A stretch of DNA of 64,000 bases from Streptococcus cristatus (GCF_001578775.1 NZ_KQ969062.1:1163510-1227509), one strand, 5' to 3'. Positions 45,735 to 53,699 are shown, counted from the stretch's first letter. Translations and numbers: made by a program. The notes: generated by a model not told the origin, from the letters alone.

Positions 45735-48005
45735 ATGGTCATCTCACTAATTGAAAATAAAGTCTCTGAAACGAAGACAGAAAATATCTTTAGAGAATTT
45801 TATGAACCAAATACTTTTTTAGAGAAAAGTGCTATTCCTGATGTATACGGATTTAAATCAAAACAAGGTACAGACTATAAGGGTTTTCCTGATTTTTTCT
45901 TAGATAAACAATCCTTTGCAATTATTGTTGAAGCAAAAGCCTTAAAACATTCCTCCGCCGAAGCTGAAGTAAAGTGGTATATGGAAAATAATCTATTGCA
46001 TAATGGGATAATCGGCATAGCAATATCAGGTCAAGAACTGAGCCAGATTAAAGTTACCTATTATTACAAGGAAACTCCTCAATCTGGTATTATTCCATTT
46101 CATATAAAAGATAAACTACTTAGCCTTAAAAACTTAGAAAAACTATTCATACAAAAATTTAAAGGAGAAATTGTAAGTGAATCGGAATTAACTAATATAC
46201 TCAAACAGTTAAATGAAATATTCCATGCTGGAGGAAAAGTTCGAGATACAGATAGAAGTTTATTTTTCTCAGGTATATTGATAGCTTTGCGGAACAACAA
46301 TTTCAGAAACCAATATAAGCATACTACTGCACCTGATGTTGAAGATACCGCTACTACAGATGCAACCATATTAGAAGCTCATAATTTAAACAAGTCTCTA
46401 TTAGATGCTATAGAAACAGAACTAAAACGAAAAGTCAATAATCTTTCAAAAGAGTTTAATTGGAGAGATAGATTTTCGTTTATTTCAAATATAGACTATC
46501 ATTTAGAAGACTATATAAATCTTATCTCTCTTATAGAAAATAAAATTTTCGTTCCATTTATTAACAATGAAAAATTAGATATTTTAGGAAAAGCCTATAA
46601 AATATTCTTATCACGTTCAGGTCAAGCTGAAAATAAGAATATTATTTTAACTCCAGACCATATAAAATCCTTGATGGTAAAATTAGCTCGTCTCAATGTC
46701 GATGATGTTGTCATAGATACTTGTATGGGGTCAGGAGGTTTCTTAATGGAAGCACTTGAAATTTTAAGTAGCTTAGCTCAAGATGACCTTGAGAAACAAG
46801 ATTATATTAGACAAAATCAGTTGATAGGTTTTGAAAACGATTCTGTATTATTCGCATTAGCGTGTTCAAATATGTTCTTGCATGGTGATGGTCGCTCTAA
46901 TTTGATGTTCCGGAGTAGTTTGCTATCAGACACCTCGCAAGCAATAGTGAATAATAGAGATGCAATTCTTCTCGAAAAAATCAGAGAAAAGAAACCAACA
47001 AAGTGTATAATCAATCCTCCCTACGAAAAAACGAGCCCTATAGATTTCACTAAACAGGCTATTGAATATCTTGAACCTAATGGTAAACTCATTATCATTA
47101 TGCCTACACCAACACTTAGAAAATATCAGGAGGTAGATGGAAAAACAGAGGAAATTTTACGAATGGCTAAATTGGATTTTGTAATCAAAATGCCATTTAA
47201 CCTATTTACTGAACAAGGTCGGTCGGTGAACACATCAATTTTTGGATTTACAAAGACAAAGCACAATGAAAATGACGAAGTATTATTCTACAACTTAGAA
47301 GAAGATGGCTTTGAATCTATTCAGCATAAAGGAAGAGTTGATGTTGCCAATCGGTGGAATGACATTGAAAATCAAATCATAGATGCTATTCAAAATAGCA
47401 GAGAAATCAAAGGCATATCAGAGAAACGAAAAATATATAAAAACTCTGTCTTAAATTGTTCAGGCTACATAGAACTGGAAGAAAACACATCAAAAACATT
47501 AGTGAAATTTAACGATATTTTTGAAATTTCTCCAAAAGGTAGTCTTGCCTCAACCAAAAATGACCCTAGCGGAAAATATGATTTTATTACCGCTTCAGAT
47601 GAGTGGAAAAAACATTCATCTTATGATTATGATACAGAAGCCCTTGTATATGCACTTTATGCAGCAGGTTCTTTAGGGAAATCTCAATATGTTAACGGAA
47701 AGTTTACACCAAGTAATTTATGTGTTGTTCTGACACAAAAAAATGAGAAATACCCTGTAAATTTGAAGTTTTATAACTGGTATCTTGAAGCCATTCGTAA
47801 ACAACTTGTATCTGATTTAGCAGACGGTACATCTAAATTAACTATTCCAAGAGATGACTTGCTACCTGATTACTACATAGAATATTTCCCCATCGAGGAG
47901 CAGGATAGATTTGTGGAAAAATATATAGTGCCTTATGAAAAACTACAACAAAAGCTGAAATTAGAAGAAGAAAAACTCAAAGATGAAATGTCTTCCCTAA
48001 TTTAA
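45735..48005 (+). CDS. Single-chain restriction-modification enzyme: nuclease, N6-adenine methylase, specificity domain (type IIG-like)
   Basis: 756 residues. The N-terminal domain has a PD-(D/E)xK nuclease-like pattern: KGFPDFFL, then FAIIVEAKA (near 51-67). The centre is an HsdM-type methylase: motif I DTCMGSGGF near 328, motif IV NPPYEKTSP near 425. The last 160 residues end in a coiled coil (EKLQQKLKLEEEKLKDE) and look like half of an HsdS specificity protein. One protein could thus cut, methylate and recognise DNA. GAGGTGG lies four bases before ATG 45735 and inside the leader's +1 frame, so expression probably follows the repeat count. Target sequence is unknown. Confidence 0.82.
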   Translation: MVISLIENKVSETKTENIFREFYEPNTFLEKSAIPDVYGFKSKQGTDYKGFPDFFLDKQSFAIIVEAKALKHSSAEAEVKWYMENNLLHNGIIGIAISGQELSQIKVTYYYKETPQSGIIPFHIKDKLLSLKNLEKLFIQKFKGEIVSESELTNILKQLNEIFHAGGKVRDTDRSLFFSGILIALRNNNFRNQYKHTTAPDVEDTATTDATILEAHNLNKSLLDAIETELKRKVNNLSKEFNWRDRFSFISNIDYHLEDYINLISLIENKIFVPFINNEKLDILGKAYKIFLSRSGQAENKNIILTPDHIKSLMVKLARLNVDDVVIDTCMGSGGFLMEALEILSSLAQDDLEKQDYIRQNQLIGFENDSVLFALACSNMFLHGDGRSNLMFRSSLLSDTSQAIVNNRDAILLEKIREKKPTKCIINPPYEKTSPIDFTKQAIEYLEPNGKLIIIMPTPTLRKYQEVDGKTEEILRMAKLDFVIKMPFNLFTEQGRSVNTSIFGFTKTKHNENDEVLFYNLEEDGFESIQHKGRVDVANRWNDIENQIIDAIQNSREIKGISEKRKIYKNSVLNCSGYIELEENTSKTLVKFNDIFEISPKGSLASTKNDPSGKYDFITASDEWKKHSSYDYDTEALVYALYAAGSLGKSQYVNGKFTPSNLCVVLTQKNEKYPVNLKFYNWYLEAIRKQLVSDLADGTSKLTIPRDDLLPDYYIEYFPIEEQDRFVEKYIVPYEKLQQKLKLEEEKLKDEMSSLI

Positions 48006-48022
48006 GTAACCTCAATGAAAAA

Positions 48023-48056
48023 GACGATTTCCATTCAAAAGAAAGTCGCCTTTTTT
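48023..48056 (+). terminator. Terminator of the R-M gene
   Basis: AGACGATTTC pairs with GAAAGTCGCC (one or two weak pairs) and runs into TTTTTT. It is an inverse near-copy of the terminator at 43120-43144. Confidence 0.75.
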
Positions 48057-48086
48057 GATATTATCGGAAATACTATATCTTGTGGT

Positions 48087-48119
48087 TAGTGTAAACTGGT
48101 ATATAGTTCCCAAAATTTA
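48087..48119. repeat. Right end of the IS1595-family transposon: inverted repeat and target duplication
   Basis: 25-bp inverted repeat (48087-48111) ending GGTATATAGTTCCC, the exact complement of the left end, followed by AAAATTTA (48112-48119), the same 8 bases as at 43053-43060. Confidence 0.95.
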
Positions 48120-48843
48120 AATATTCCAATTCATAACTAAAATCAGAATGTATTTTACCAGATAACTTATAATGCCACGCTTCACTGAATTCTAACTGTG
48201 AAATTTCTTTGCAAATATTCTTTTTAACATCGCTATAAAAATTTTCATAGCTAACGATTATTTTAAAATCTTTTACATTTGATAATAGCTTTGATAATTC
48301 CTTCTCAACTTTTTGTGAATCAATTTCACTTATTTCATCCGCTAACACATTACCATATTCGTTTGTAATGATAAGTTTAGTTCCAGAATCATCCGTGGTT
48401 TCAGATGTTGTAATAACAATTGGAATTTCACTCAACTTCTTCTCAGAATTAAATTCATCCCAATCAAAATGAGCCATGGTTTTAATACCATCTTTTATTG
48501 TAATTAATTCTAATTTGTTACCCAGTAAAGAAACAGCATACCTGCCGATTCCTTTTCTTCCTTGATAAACCCTTCCTTTTGGACTATTTTTCTTTTTCAG
48601 TTTATAGTCCGTTGATGGAACCATCCAAGCATTCAGAACTGTATCTTGACTCATTCCGTGTCCATCATCTTCAACAACAATTTTTAACTCATTCTCATTT
48701 TTTAGATATGTTATTTTTACATAGCTTGCATCTGCATCATATGAATTTTTTACAAGCTCCACTATGGCTGCTGAAAGGTCTTTAATTAAATCTTTACCAA
48801 TTGACATTATTAGTCTGCCAGTAGGCTCAAAATAACTTTTCAT
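48112..48843 (-). pseudogene. GHKL (MORC/HSP90-like) ATPase gene, 5' part, interrupted by the IS
   Basis: The first about 244 codons of the ATPase gene. N box AIVELVKNSYDADASYV, G1 VVEDDGHGMSQD, then RKGIGRYAVSLLG are typical of the MORC/DUF-type GHKL ATPases, not of histidine kinases. GGAGAGATG precedes the ATG. Joining across the 8-bp duplication gives YLNFYTKEEKKF in frame with 43060. The intact protein would be about 720 residues with two ATPase domains: MORC-like at the N-terminus and histidine-kinase-like at the C-terminus. The truncated ORF here runs 12 codons into the IS. Confidence 0.85.
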
Positions 48844-48886
48844 TCTACATCTCTCCTGACCATCTACAATCTATCGATATAATCCT

Positions 48887-48943
48887 ATTATACCAAAATT
48901 TACACTTTTACGAAATACCACATTTTTTGTAAAAGTGTAAATT
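48887..48943 (-). promoter_or_regulatory. Promoter of the GHKL module with a 15-bp inverted repeat operator
   Basis: Minus-strand TGGTATAAT gives an extended -10 (TATAAT 48892-48887). Two perfect 15-bp arms, AATTTACACTTTTAC (48897-48911) and its complement (48929-48943), flank the -35 position. This looks like the operator of an autoregulator, perhaps of the receiver protein, or a remnant of another element end. Confidence 0.55.
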
Positions 48944-48948
48944 CTATC

Positions 48949-49192
48949 AAAAATGTACTTTATTCCAACTCATTATAACCACTCCATAACCACCAAAATA
49001 TACAATTGAACCTGCTACCTAATCACCATAAATCACTACTCAAAATGTACTTTATTCAACCTTAAAATAAAGTACATTTCATTTATAAAGTACATTTTTT
49101 AGAGAGTGTACATTACGCCTTAAACTCAGACGAATTAAGTGTTTATCTACTATCTAGGGAAAAGTACAAAAATTTTCAGTTTTTTTTAAATG
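48949..49192. repeat. Subterminal TGTAC repeats at the right end of the element
   Basis: Gene-free AT-rich stretch with the motif AAAATGTACTTTATT near 48951 and 49043 and its inverse near 49064-49078 and 49083-49098, plus GTACAAAAATTTTCAGTTTT near 49166. Such clustered direct and inverted motifs are what recombinase arm-binding sites look like. Confidence 0.5.
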
Positions 49193-49223
49193 CTGATCTT
49201 ATACTGTAAAATGTACTTTATTT

Positions 49224-49258
49224 AAGTGAAAACTAAAAATTTTTCAATTGTACATTCA
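49224..49258 (+). repeat. Right direct repeat (candidate attR)
   Basis: AAGTGAAAACTAAAAATTTT and 15 further bases, 29 of 35 identical to 28406-28440 in the same direction. Confidence 0.5.
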
Positions 49259-49264
49259 TACAAA

Positions 49265-49292
49265 AACACGGCTCATGAATCATGGCCGTGTT
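49265..49292 (-). terminator. Terminator for the small membrane-protein genes
   Basis: AACACGGC (49265-49272) pairs with GCCGTGTT (49285-49292). On the minus strand it runs into TTTTTG, fitting the genes at 49335-49851. Confidence 0.75.
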
Positions 49293-49334
49293 ATATTTTA
49301 CTAAAGCTAGTTAGCTAGTTCTCTTAGTTAATAT

Positions 49335-49652
49335 TTACTTACCTTTTATTTGCTTTAAGTCCTTTATCTCTTTTAGAATACTAAAAATATAGAAGCTAAA
49401 TAGAACTACACATAAAAAAGATAAAACAAAGAAACCAAACGGAAGTTTTCTTCCCATACCAGCTAATACTCCAAGGGAAAAAATACCGATAGCCATTATA
49501 GAAATTATGAGGATAAACCACAAGTAAATCATATAAAACTTATAAAGATAGCAAAAGGACTTATTTTTTTGCTTATGCTTATCCTTCCAATTTAAATAAA
49601 ATAAATAAGGTATAGAAATAATTAAAATAAATAAAAATCTCATCTCTAGCAC
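49335..49652 (-). CDS. Small membrane protein, unknown
   Basis: Up to 105 residues with three hydrophobic segments (near 5-18, 41-65 and 72-93) and a Lys-rich tail. The start is GTG 49652 or ATG 49643; neither has a clear ribosome site. It lies between two sets of TGTAC-type repeats and may be cargo of a second small insertion, with the next ORF. Confidence 0.55.
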   Translation of the reverse strand: MLEMRFLFILIISIPYLFYLNWKDKHKQKNKSFCYLYKFYMIYLWFILIISIMAIGIFSLGVLAGMGRKLPFGFFVLSFLCVVLFSFYIFSILKEIKDLKQIKGK

Positions 49653-49665
49653 AACTTTTTACTTT

Positions 49666-49851
49666 CTATTTTGGATTTCCCACAAGATCTCCCAACTTCC
49701 AAATACCAAGCCAAAAAGAAATTGTTAGCATGATAAAGAATGTAAGGAACATATTATCGACTAGATTTTTACTCATCAAGCATAGTTCTCTAGCTATATA
49801 AGGAGACACGGGAAACAAAATGCACTGTACTATAGTAATTATTTTTTTCAT
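49666..49851 (-). CDS. Very small membrane protein, unknown
   Basis: 61 residues, hydrophobic near 4-18 and 34-53 (FLTFFIMLTISFWLGIW). It is 13 bases upstream of the 105-residue membrane ORF and in the same direction, probably one transcript. No homology is recognised; peptide-like immunity or toxin proteins are possible but unsupported. Confidence 0.45.
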   Translation of the reverse strand: MKKIITIVQCILFPVSPYIARELCLMSKNLVDNMFLTFFIMLTISFWLGIWKLGDLVGNPK

Positions 49852-50031
49852 GATTCATTAATAATACTGTCACATATGATACAGTATACTCCTTTCTAGG
49901 AAGATTTCTTTTTATCCCTATCTTTATTATAAGCCTACAGCAATTTAGATTCAATTTTTTATATATGAAAGTAGTTTCAGAATTCGAACTTTAATTTTTT
50001 TATTATACATTGATTATCATTGAAAAAATGT

Positions 50032-50216
50032 ACAAATCAATTTCTTAGATTTGATAATATGATGAACTATAAAATATACAAAATACTACTCCAGAATAAT
50101 GTACAAAACAAAAATAAAGTACACTTTTTAAAGAATGTACTTTATGCTTCTAATTCAGTTGTATCAATGGTTTAGCTCTAGTTTAGTCAATTGTACATAA
50201 ATTTTTAGTTTTACAG
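50032..50216. repeat. Second set of end-like TGTAC repeats
   Basis: The stretch 49852-50269 has no gene. Within it, 50136-50216 (AGTACACTTTTTAAAGAATG ... TTTTTAGTTTT) is a diverged copy of 49090-49190 (AGTACATTTTTTAGAGAGTG ... TTTTCAGTTTT) in the same orientation. The segment 49190-50140, with its two membrane-protein genes, may be a separate insertion next to the larger element. Confidence 0.5.
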
Positions 50217-50269
50217 AATTGAGAATTGAGAAATTCAAAAACTAAACTCTGTCTTGTTTTACCTAAAAC

Positions 50270-50713
50270 TTATTCCTTTAATTCAAATTTTTGAAAATAA
50301 TCCAGTTGCCATTTTTGTGTTGCCCGAGCTGCTTTATTTAAATTGCTGCACCAGGACGGATAAAACCGCATAGCCATTTTTCCTTTACAATCCTTTGTAG
50401 AAAGAATTTTTTTACTAATAGCCACCTCTTTGGGAATGATAAATAAACCGCAATGACAGCCGTCGCTCACGACAATAACCAGTTCATCACCCAAGTCTTT
50501 ATCAGTATAAGGAATATTCTTGTTGTCTTGGTCTTTTTTCCAAAAGACTGTAAAGTAGCCTTCTTTTTTGGGTGTTTTCTTTGCCAAACGGCATCTTTTA
50601 TATTCTTGATCATCCTTTGGCTTAATCAAAATGCTTTCATAGTCTTCATTCCATTTTTCATTTATCAGATCAAAGTCACCATAATACCTATGAAGAATGT
50701 TTGTCATTTTCAT
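50270..50713 (-). CDS. MepB-like protein
   Basis: 147 residues with the MepB pattern: CRLAKKTPKKEGYFTVFWKK in the middle, LFIIPKEVAISKKIL, then MRFYPSW and TQKWQLDYF at the end. MepB is encoded next to the MepA efflux pump in staphylococci; its function is unknown. It may be the first chromosomal gene to the right of the inserted region. Confidence 0.75.
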   Translation of the reverse strand: MKMTNILHRYYGDFDLINEKWNEDYESILIKPKDDQEYKRCRLAKKTPKKEGYFTVFWKKDQDNKNIPYTDKDLGDELVIVVSDGCHCGLFIIPKEVAISKKILSTKDCKGKMAMRFYPSWCSNLNKAARATQKWQLDYFQKFELKE

Positions 50714-50765
50714 TATTTCTTGTCTTTCTATTATTTTACCGAAATAAAATTATGTAATATAATTA

Positions 50766-51560
50766 TTAGAATAAAAACTCCCGAATTAAATCAATGACTT
50801 GATCATTTTGCGGCAGAGATGAATGATGTGCAGCCTTAGCCTTACCTGTGATGACGACCTCTCTGTGCGAAGCGATCTTTCCTTTATAAATCAAGCTCCC
50901 AGCTTCTACACTGCTTCTATGGACAATACCATCGCCATCTCGGAAAAATATTCCCAAAATTGACAAATGCTGCAGGTTCTTAGGAAGTTTTCCCTGGTTG
51001 GCTACAAAGTCATCTAGCATCGCAACTCGATGATTGAGATTTTTCTTGTTCAGATTATAAGGACTGCCAATAGTCAGGAGCTTTTCCATCCCCAACCCTG
51101 AATGGTTTGCTAGGTATTGCTGCAGGAATACTGTATAAACTAGTCCGCCATTAGAATGTCCCAGTCCTTTAAAGCTGTTAAAAGAGTACTTTTCTTGCAA
51201 AACAGTTATGGCAGCGTTGAACATAGCAGCCTGCTTCTTGATATTTTTGTAACCATCGCGATTATTCTGAAAACCAATCACAAAAATGGGACTTCTGTCC
51301 TTTCGCTTCAAATGCCCACGATAAGTCATGCGACCGTCATTCCAGACTTTGATACGAATCAGACTATGGTGTGGATGCTGGCCATGATTGAGTTTTTGGA
51401 CCATTTTGTTAAAACGATTCTCCGTTGCTGAACTCCCCGGAATCATGATGATGGGCTGAATATCAACTTTGCTCAAGGGCAGATGGCTGATGGGATGGGA
51501 AGTGAGTTTCGCTTGTATGTCGTTATAGAGCCGAATCAGGTACTTAATAGACTTTTTCAT
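50766..51560 (-). CDS. Alpha/beta hydrolase of the DUF915 family
   Basis: 264 residues with IIMIPGSSATENRFN (oxyanion region), the nucleophile motif GLGHSNGGLV and a late HH for the catalytic His. ATG 51560 follows AAAAAGGA; an upstream TTG in the same frame lies in the ffh terminator. No clear signal peptide. A second member of the family, with a membrane anchor, is at 57408. Confidence 0.8.
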   Translation of the reverse strand: MKKSIKYLIRLYNDIQAKLTSHPISHLPLSKVDIQPIIMIPGSSATENRFNKMVQKLNHGQHPHHSLIRIKVWNDGRMTYRGHLKRKDRSPIFVIGFQNNRDGYKNIKKQAAMFNAAITVLQEKYSFNSFKGLGHSNGGLVYTVFLQQYLANHSGLGMEKLLTIGSPYNLNKKNLNHRVAMLDDFVANQGKLPKNLQHLSILGIFFRDGDGIVHRSSVEAGSLIYKGKIASHREVVITGKAKAAHHSSLPQNDQVIDLIREFLF

Positions 51561-51582
51561 TTCCTTTTTCCTAAGTGTACAA

Positions 51583-51616
51583 AACAAGTTACATAAACCA
51601 AATTATGTAACTTGTT
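51583..51616 (-). terminator. Terminator after ffh
   Basis: AACAAGTTACATAA and its perfect complement (14-bp arms, six-base loop), with Ts on the minus-strand side. Confidence 0.8.
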
Positions 51617-51621
51617 TGCAA

Positions 51622-53190
51622 TTACTTCCGTTTTTTCTTGTTTTTCTTCATTTGTTTAGCCATTTTATTCATGCTGCGGCGCATGAGAAATTCTCCAGCT
51701 TTTCCTTTGAGACCGCCGCCAAAAAGTTGGCTCATATCTGGCATACCTGCTCCGCCTAATGCAGATAAATCCGGCATACCTCCTTGACCCATCATGCCTT
51801 CTAAAGCTGACATATCAGGCATGCCGCCCTGCATATTTTTAGGCAGATTGTTAGGATTGAGCCCCATCTGTTTCATCATTTTGTTCATATCTCCAGATAG
51901 GACGCCCTGCATCATCTGTTTGGCTTGGTTAAAGTCCTTGATAAACTTATTAACTTCGACAAAGCTATTACCAGAACCAGCTGCAATCCGACGGCGACGG
52001 CTTGGGTTGAGCAGGTCAGGATTTTCCCGCTCGGCTGGTGTCATAGAGGATACGATGGCACGTTTACGGGCAATTTCTTTTTCATCTACTTTGATATTTT
52101 TGAGAGCAGGATTATTGGCCATACCTGGCAGCATCTTGAGCAATTCTTCCATAGGCCCCATATTCTGAACTTGGTCCAGTTGGTCGATGAAATCATTGAA
52201 ATCAAAGGTATTTTCCCGCATTTTTTCAGCCATTTCAAGAGACTTTTTCTCATCGTACTCTTGAGCGGCCTTTTCAATCAGGGTCAGCATATCTCCCATA
52301 CCGAGGATACGGCCAGACATACGGTCCGGGTGGAAGGTTTCGATATCGGTAATCTTTTCACCAGTACCAGTAAACTTGATTGGTTTGCCAGTGATCTGAC
52401 GGACTGACAGAGCTGCACCACCACGAGTATCCCCATCAATCTTGGTCAGGATGACCCCGGTTACTTCGAGTTGATTGTTAAATTCACGGGCTACATTTGC
52501 TGCTTCCTGACCGATCATAGCATCGACAACCAGCAGAATTTCATTTGGCTGTGCCAAAGCCTTGACATCAGCCAGCTCTTGCATGAGTTTCTCGTCAATT
52601 TGTAGGCGACCAGCCGTATCAATCAGGACATAGTCGTTGTGATTAGCCTTGGCTTGCTCCAAACCTTGACGGACAATCTCTACTGCTGGAATTTCTGTCC
52701 CCAAGGAAAAGACTGGCACATCAATCTGTCGGCCCAGTGTTTTCAGCTGATTAATAGCCGCTGGACGGTAGATATCCGCCGCAATCATCAAAGGACGAGC
52801 ATTTTCTTCTTTCTTGAGTTTGTTGGCCAATTTACCTGCAAAGGTTGTTTTACCAGCCCCTTGCAAACCGACCATCATGATAATAGTCGGAATCTTTGGT
52901 GACTTGATAATCTCGGCAGTGTCAGAACCCAGAATTGCTGTTAGCTCTTCATCTACGATTTTGATGATTTGTTGAGCTGGATTGAGCGTGTTAATAACTT
53001 CGTGTCCAATAGCCCGCTCACGAATCTTTTTAATAAAATCTTTAACAACTGGCAGGGCAACGTCAGCCTCCAAGAGAGCAAGACGAATCTCCTTAGTCGC
53101 CTCCTGAATATCACTCTCAGAAATTTTTCCCTTTCTGCGTAGATTTTTAAAGACGTTCTGTAAGCGTTCAGTTAAATTTTCAAAAGCCAT
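51622..53190 (-). CDS. ffh: Signal recognition particle protein Ffh
   Basis: Ffh binds signal sequences and 4.5S/scRNA and targets nascent membrane proteins through FtsY. The 522 residues have the N domain, the GTPase G domain (GLQGAGKTTFAGKLA near 107-121, DTAGR, TKIDGDTRGGAALS) and a Met-rich M domain from about 300 with a Gly/Met-rich tail (GGMPDLSALGG). It is downstream of ylxM, as in the streptococcal sat operon. Confidence 0.98.
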   Translation of the reverse strand: MAFENLTERLQNVFKNLRRKGKISESDIQEATKEIRLALLEADVALPVVKDFIKKIRERAIGHEVINTLNPAQQIIKIVDEELTAILGSDTAEIIKSPKIPTIIMMVGLQGAGKTTFAGKLANKLKKEENARPLMIAADIYRPAAINQLKTLGRQIDVPVFSLGTEIPAVEIVRQGLEQAKANHNDYVLIDTAGRLQIDEKLMQELADVKALAQPNEILLVVDAMIGQEAANVAREFNNQLEVTGVILTKIDGDTRGGAALSVRQITGKPIKFTGTGEKITDIETFHPDRMSGRILGMGDMLTLIEKAAQEYDEKKSLEMAEKMRENTFDFNDFIDQLDQVQNMGPMEELLKMLPGMANNPALKNIKVDEKEIARKRAIVSSMTPAERENPDLLNPSRRRRIAAGSGNSFVEVNKFIKDFNQAKQMMQGVLSGDMNKMMKQMGLNPNNLPKNMQGGMPDMSALEGMMGQGGMPDLSALGGAGMPDMSQLFGGGLKGKAGEFLMRRSMNKMAKQMKKNKKKRK

Positions 53191-53246
53191 AAAATATATC
53201 TCCTCTTAATTATCAAATGATGGAAATGGACAGGTTTCTATCCGTC

Positions 53247-53579
53247 TTATTCTCGGTTATCAATACTGGACAAAACCGCAAGCTGCTCCTGCAAATAGGG
53301 ATCATCAGGGTATTTCTCCATAATCTGGTCGAAAATCTGACTTCTGACGATATAGTCAGAGTACATGTGCAGTTTCATTTCGTAGTCTTCCAGAATTTTC
53401 TCCGTCCGCTTGATATTGTCATAGACAGCTTGGCGGCTCACATTAAACTCCTCGGCAATCTCAGCAAGGCTGTAGTCATCCGCATAGTAGAGCTCAATAT
53501 AGTTCATCTGCTTGTCGGTCAGCAAAGCCGCATAAAACTCAAACAGAGCGTTCATTCGATTTGTTTTTTCAATTTCCAT
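53247..53579 (-). CDS. ylxM: Putative helix-turn-helix protein YlxM
   Basis: 110 residues with a sigma-4-like helix-turn-helix ([27 protein letters not shown]). YlxM assists SRP function in streptococci. It is first of the ylxM-ffh pair, separated by 56 bases. Confidence 0.93.
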   Translation of the reverse strand: MEIEKTNRMNALFEFYAALLTDKQMNYIELYYADDYSLAEIAEEFNVSRQAVYDNIKRTEKILEDYEMKLHMYSDYIVRSQIFDQIMEKYPDDPYLQEQLAVLSSIDNRE

Positions 53580-53648
53580 AAAGAATATTATACCAAATAA
53601 TCCCTTTAAACTCCACTCTTTCGGTAGGTTTGAAAATGAAGAATTATA

Positions 53649-53674
53649 AAAAAACTGCCGATTGACAGTTTTTT
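53649..53674 (-). terminator. Terminator after the GntR gene
   Basis: AAAAAACTG (53649-53657) pairs with CAGTTTTTT (53666-53674); U-rich on the minus strand. Confidence 0.7.
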
Positions 53675-53699
53675 GGGCAACGTAATTTAAGTTATGTAA

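Larger units (their letters stand above)
43061..48111. mobile_element. IS1595-family transposon with restriction-modification and nucleotidyltransferase passengers
   Basis: A 5,051-bp unit with perfect 25-bp terminal inverted repeats and the 8-bp target duplication AAAATTTA, the size expected for IS1595 elements. It encodes an ISXO2-type transposase, three small genes behind it in the same operon, and a divergent gene for a one-chain nuclease-methylase-specificity protein behind a heptamer-repeat leader. Both ends carry terminators, so the cargo is transcriptionally closed. It has cut the GHKL gene of the host element. Passenger genes are known in this family; this combination is unfamiliar to me. 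Confidence 0.93.
28406..49258. mobile_element. Tn554/RIT-like tyrosine-recombinase element of about 20.9 kb, next to dif
   Basis: An AT-rich block lies between imperfect 35-bp direct repeats. It contains three tandem tyrosine-recombinase genes plus a small coiled-coil partner, a LexA-like repressor with a UmuC operon, a split zinc-ribbon gene and a GHKL/receiver/methyltransferase module that is itself interrupted by an IS1595-family transposon. I see no conjugation genes or relaxase, so it should be able to move within a cell but not to transfer itself. Limits are estimates from the repeats; similar end-like motifs at 28302-28372 and 50032-50216 mean that the true ends could lie further out. 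Confidence 0.65.

Noticed and set aside
28406-49258. The element as a conjugative element (ICE)
   Set aside because: No relaxase, VirB4/VirD4-like ATPase or other transfer gene is present, although the umuC operon is of a type often seen on ICEs.
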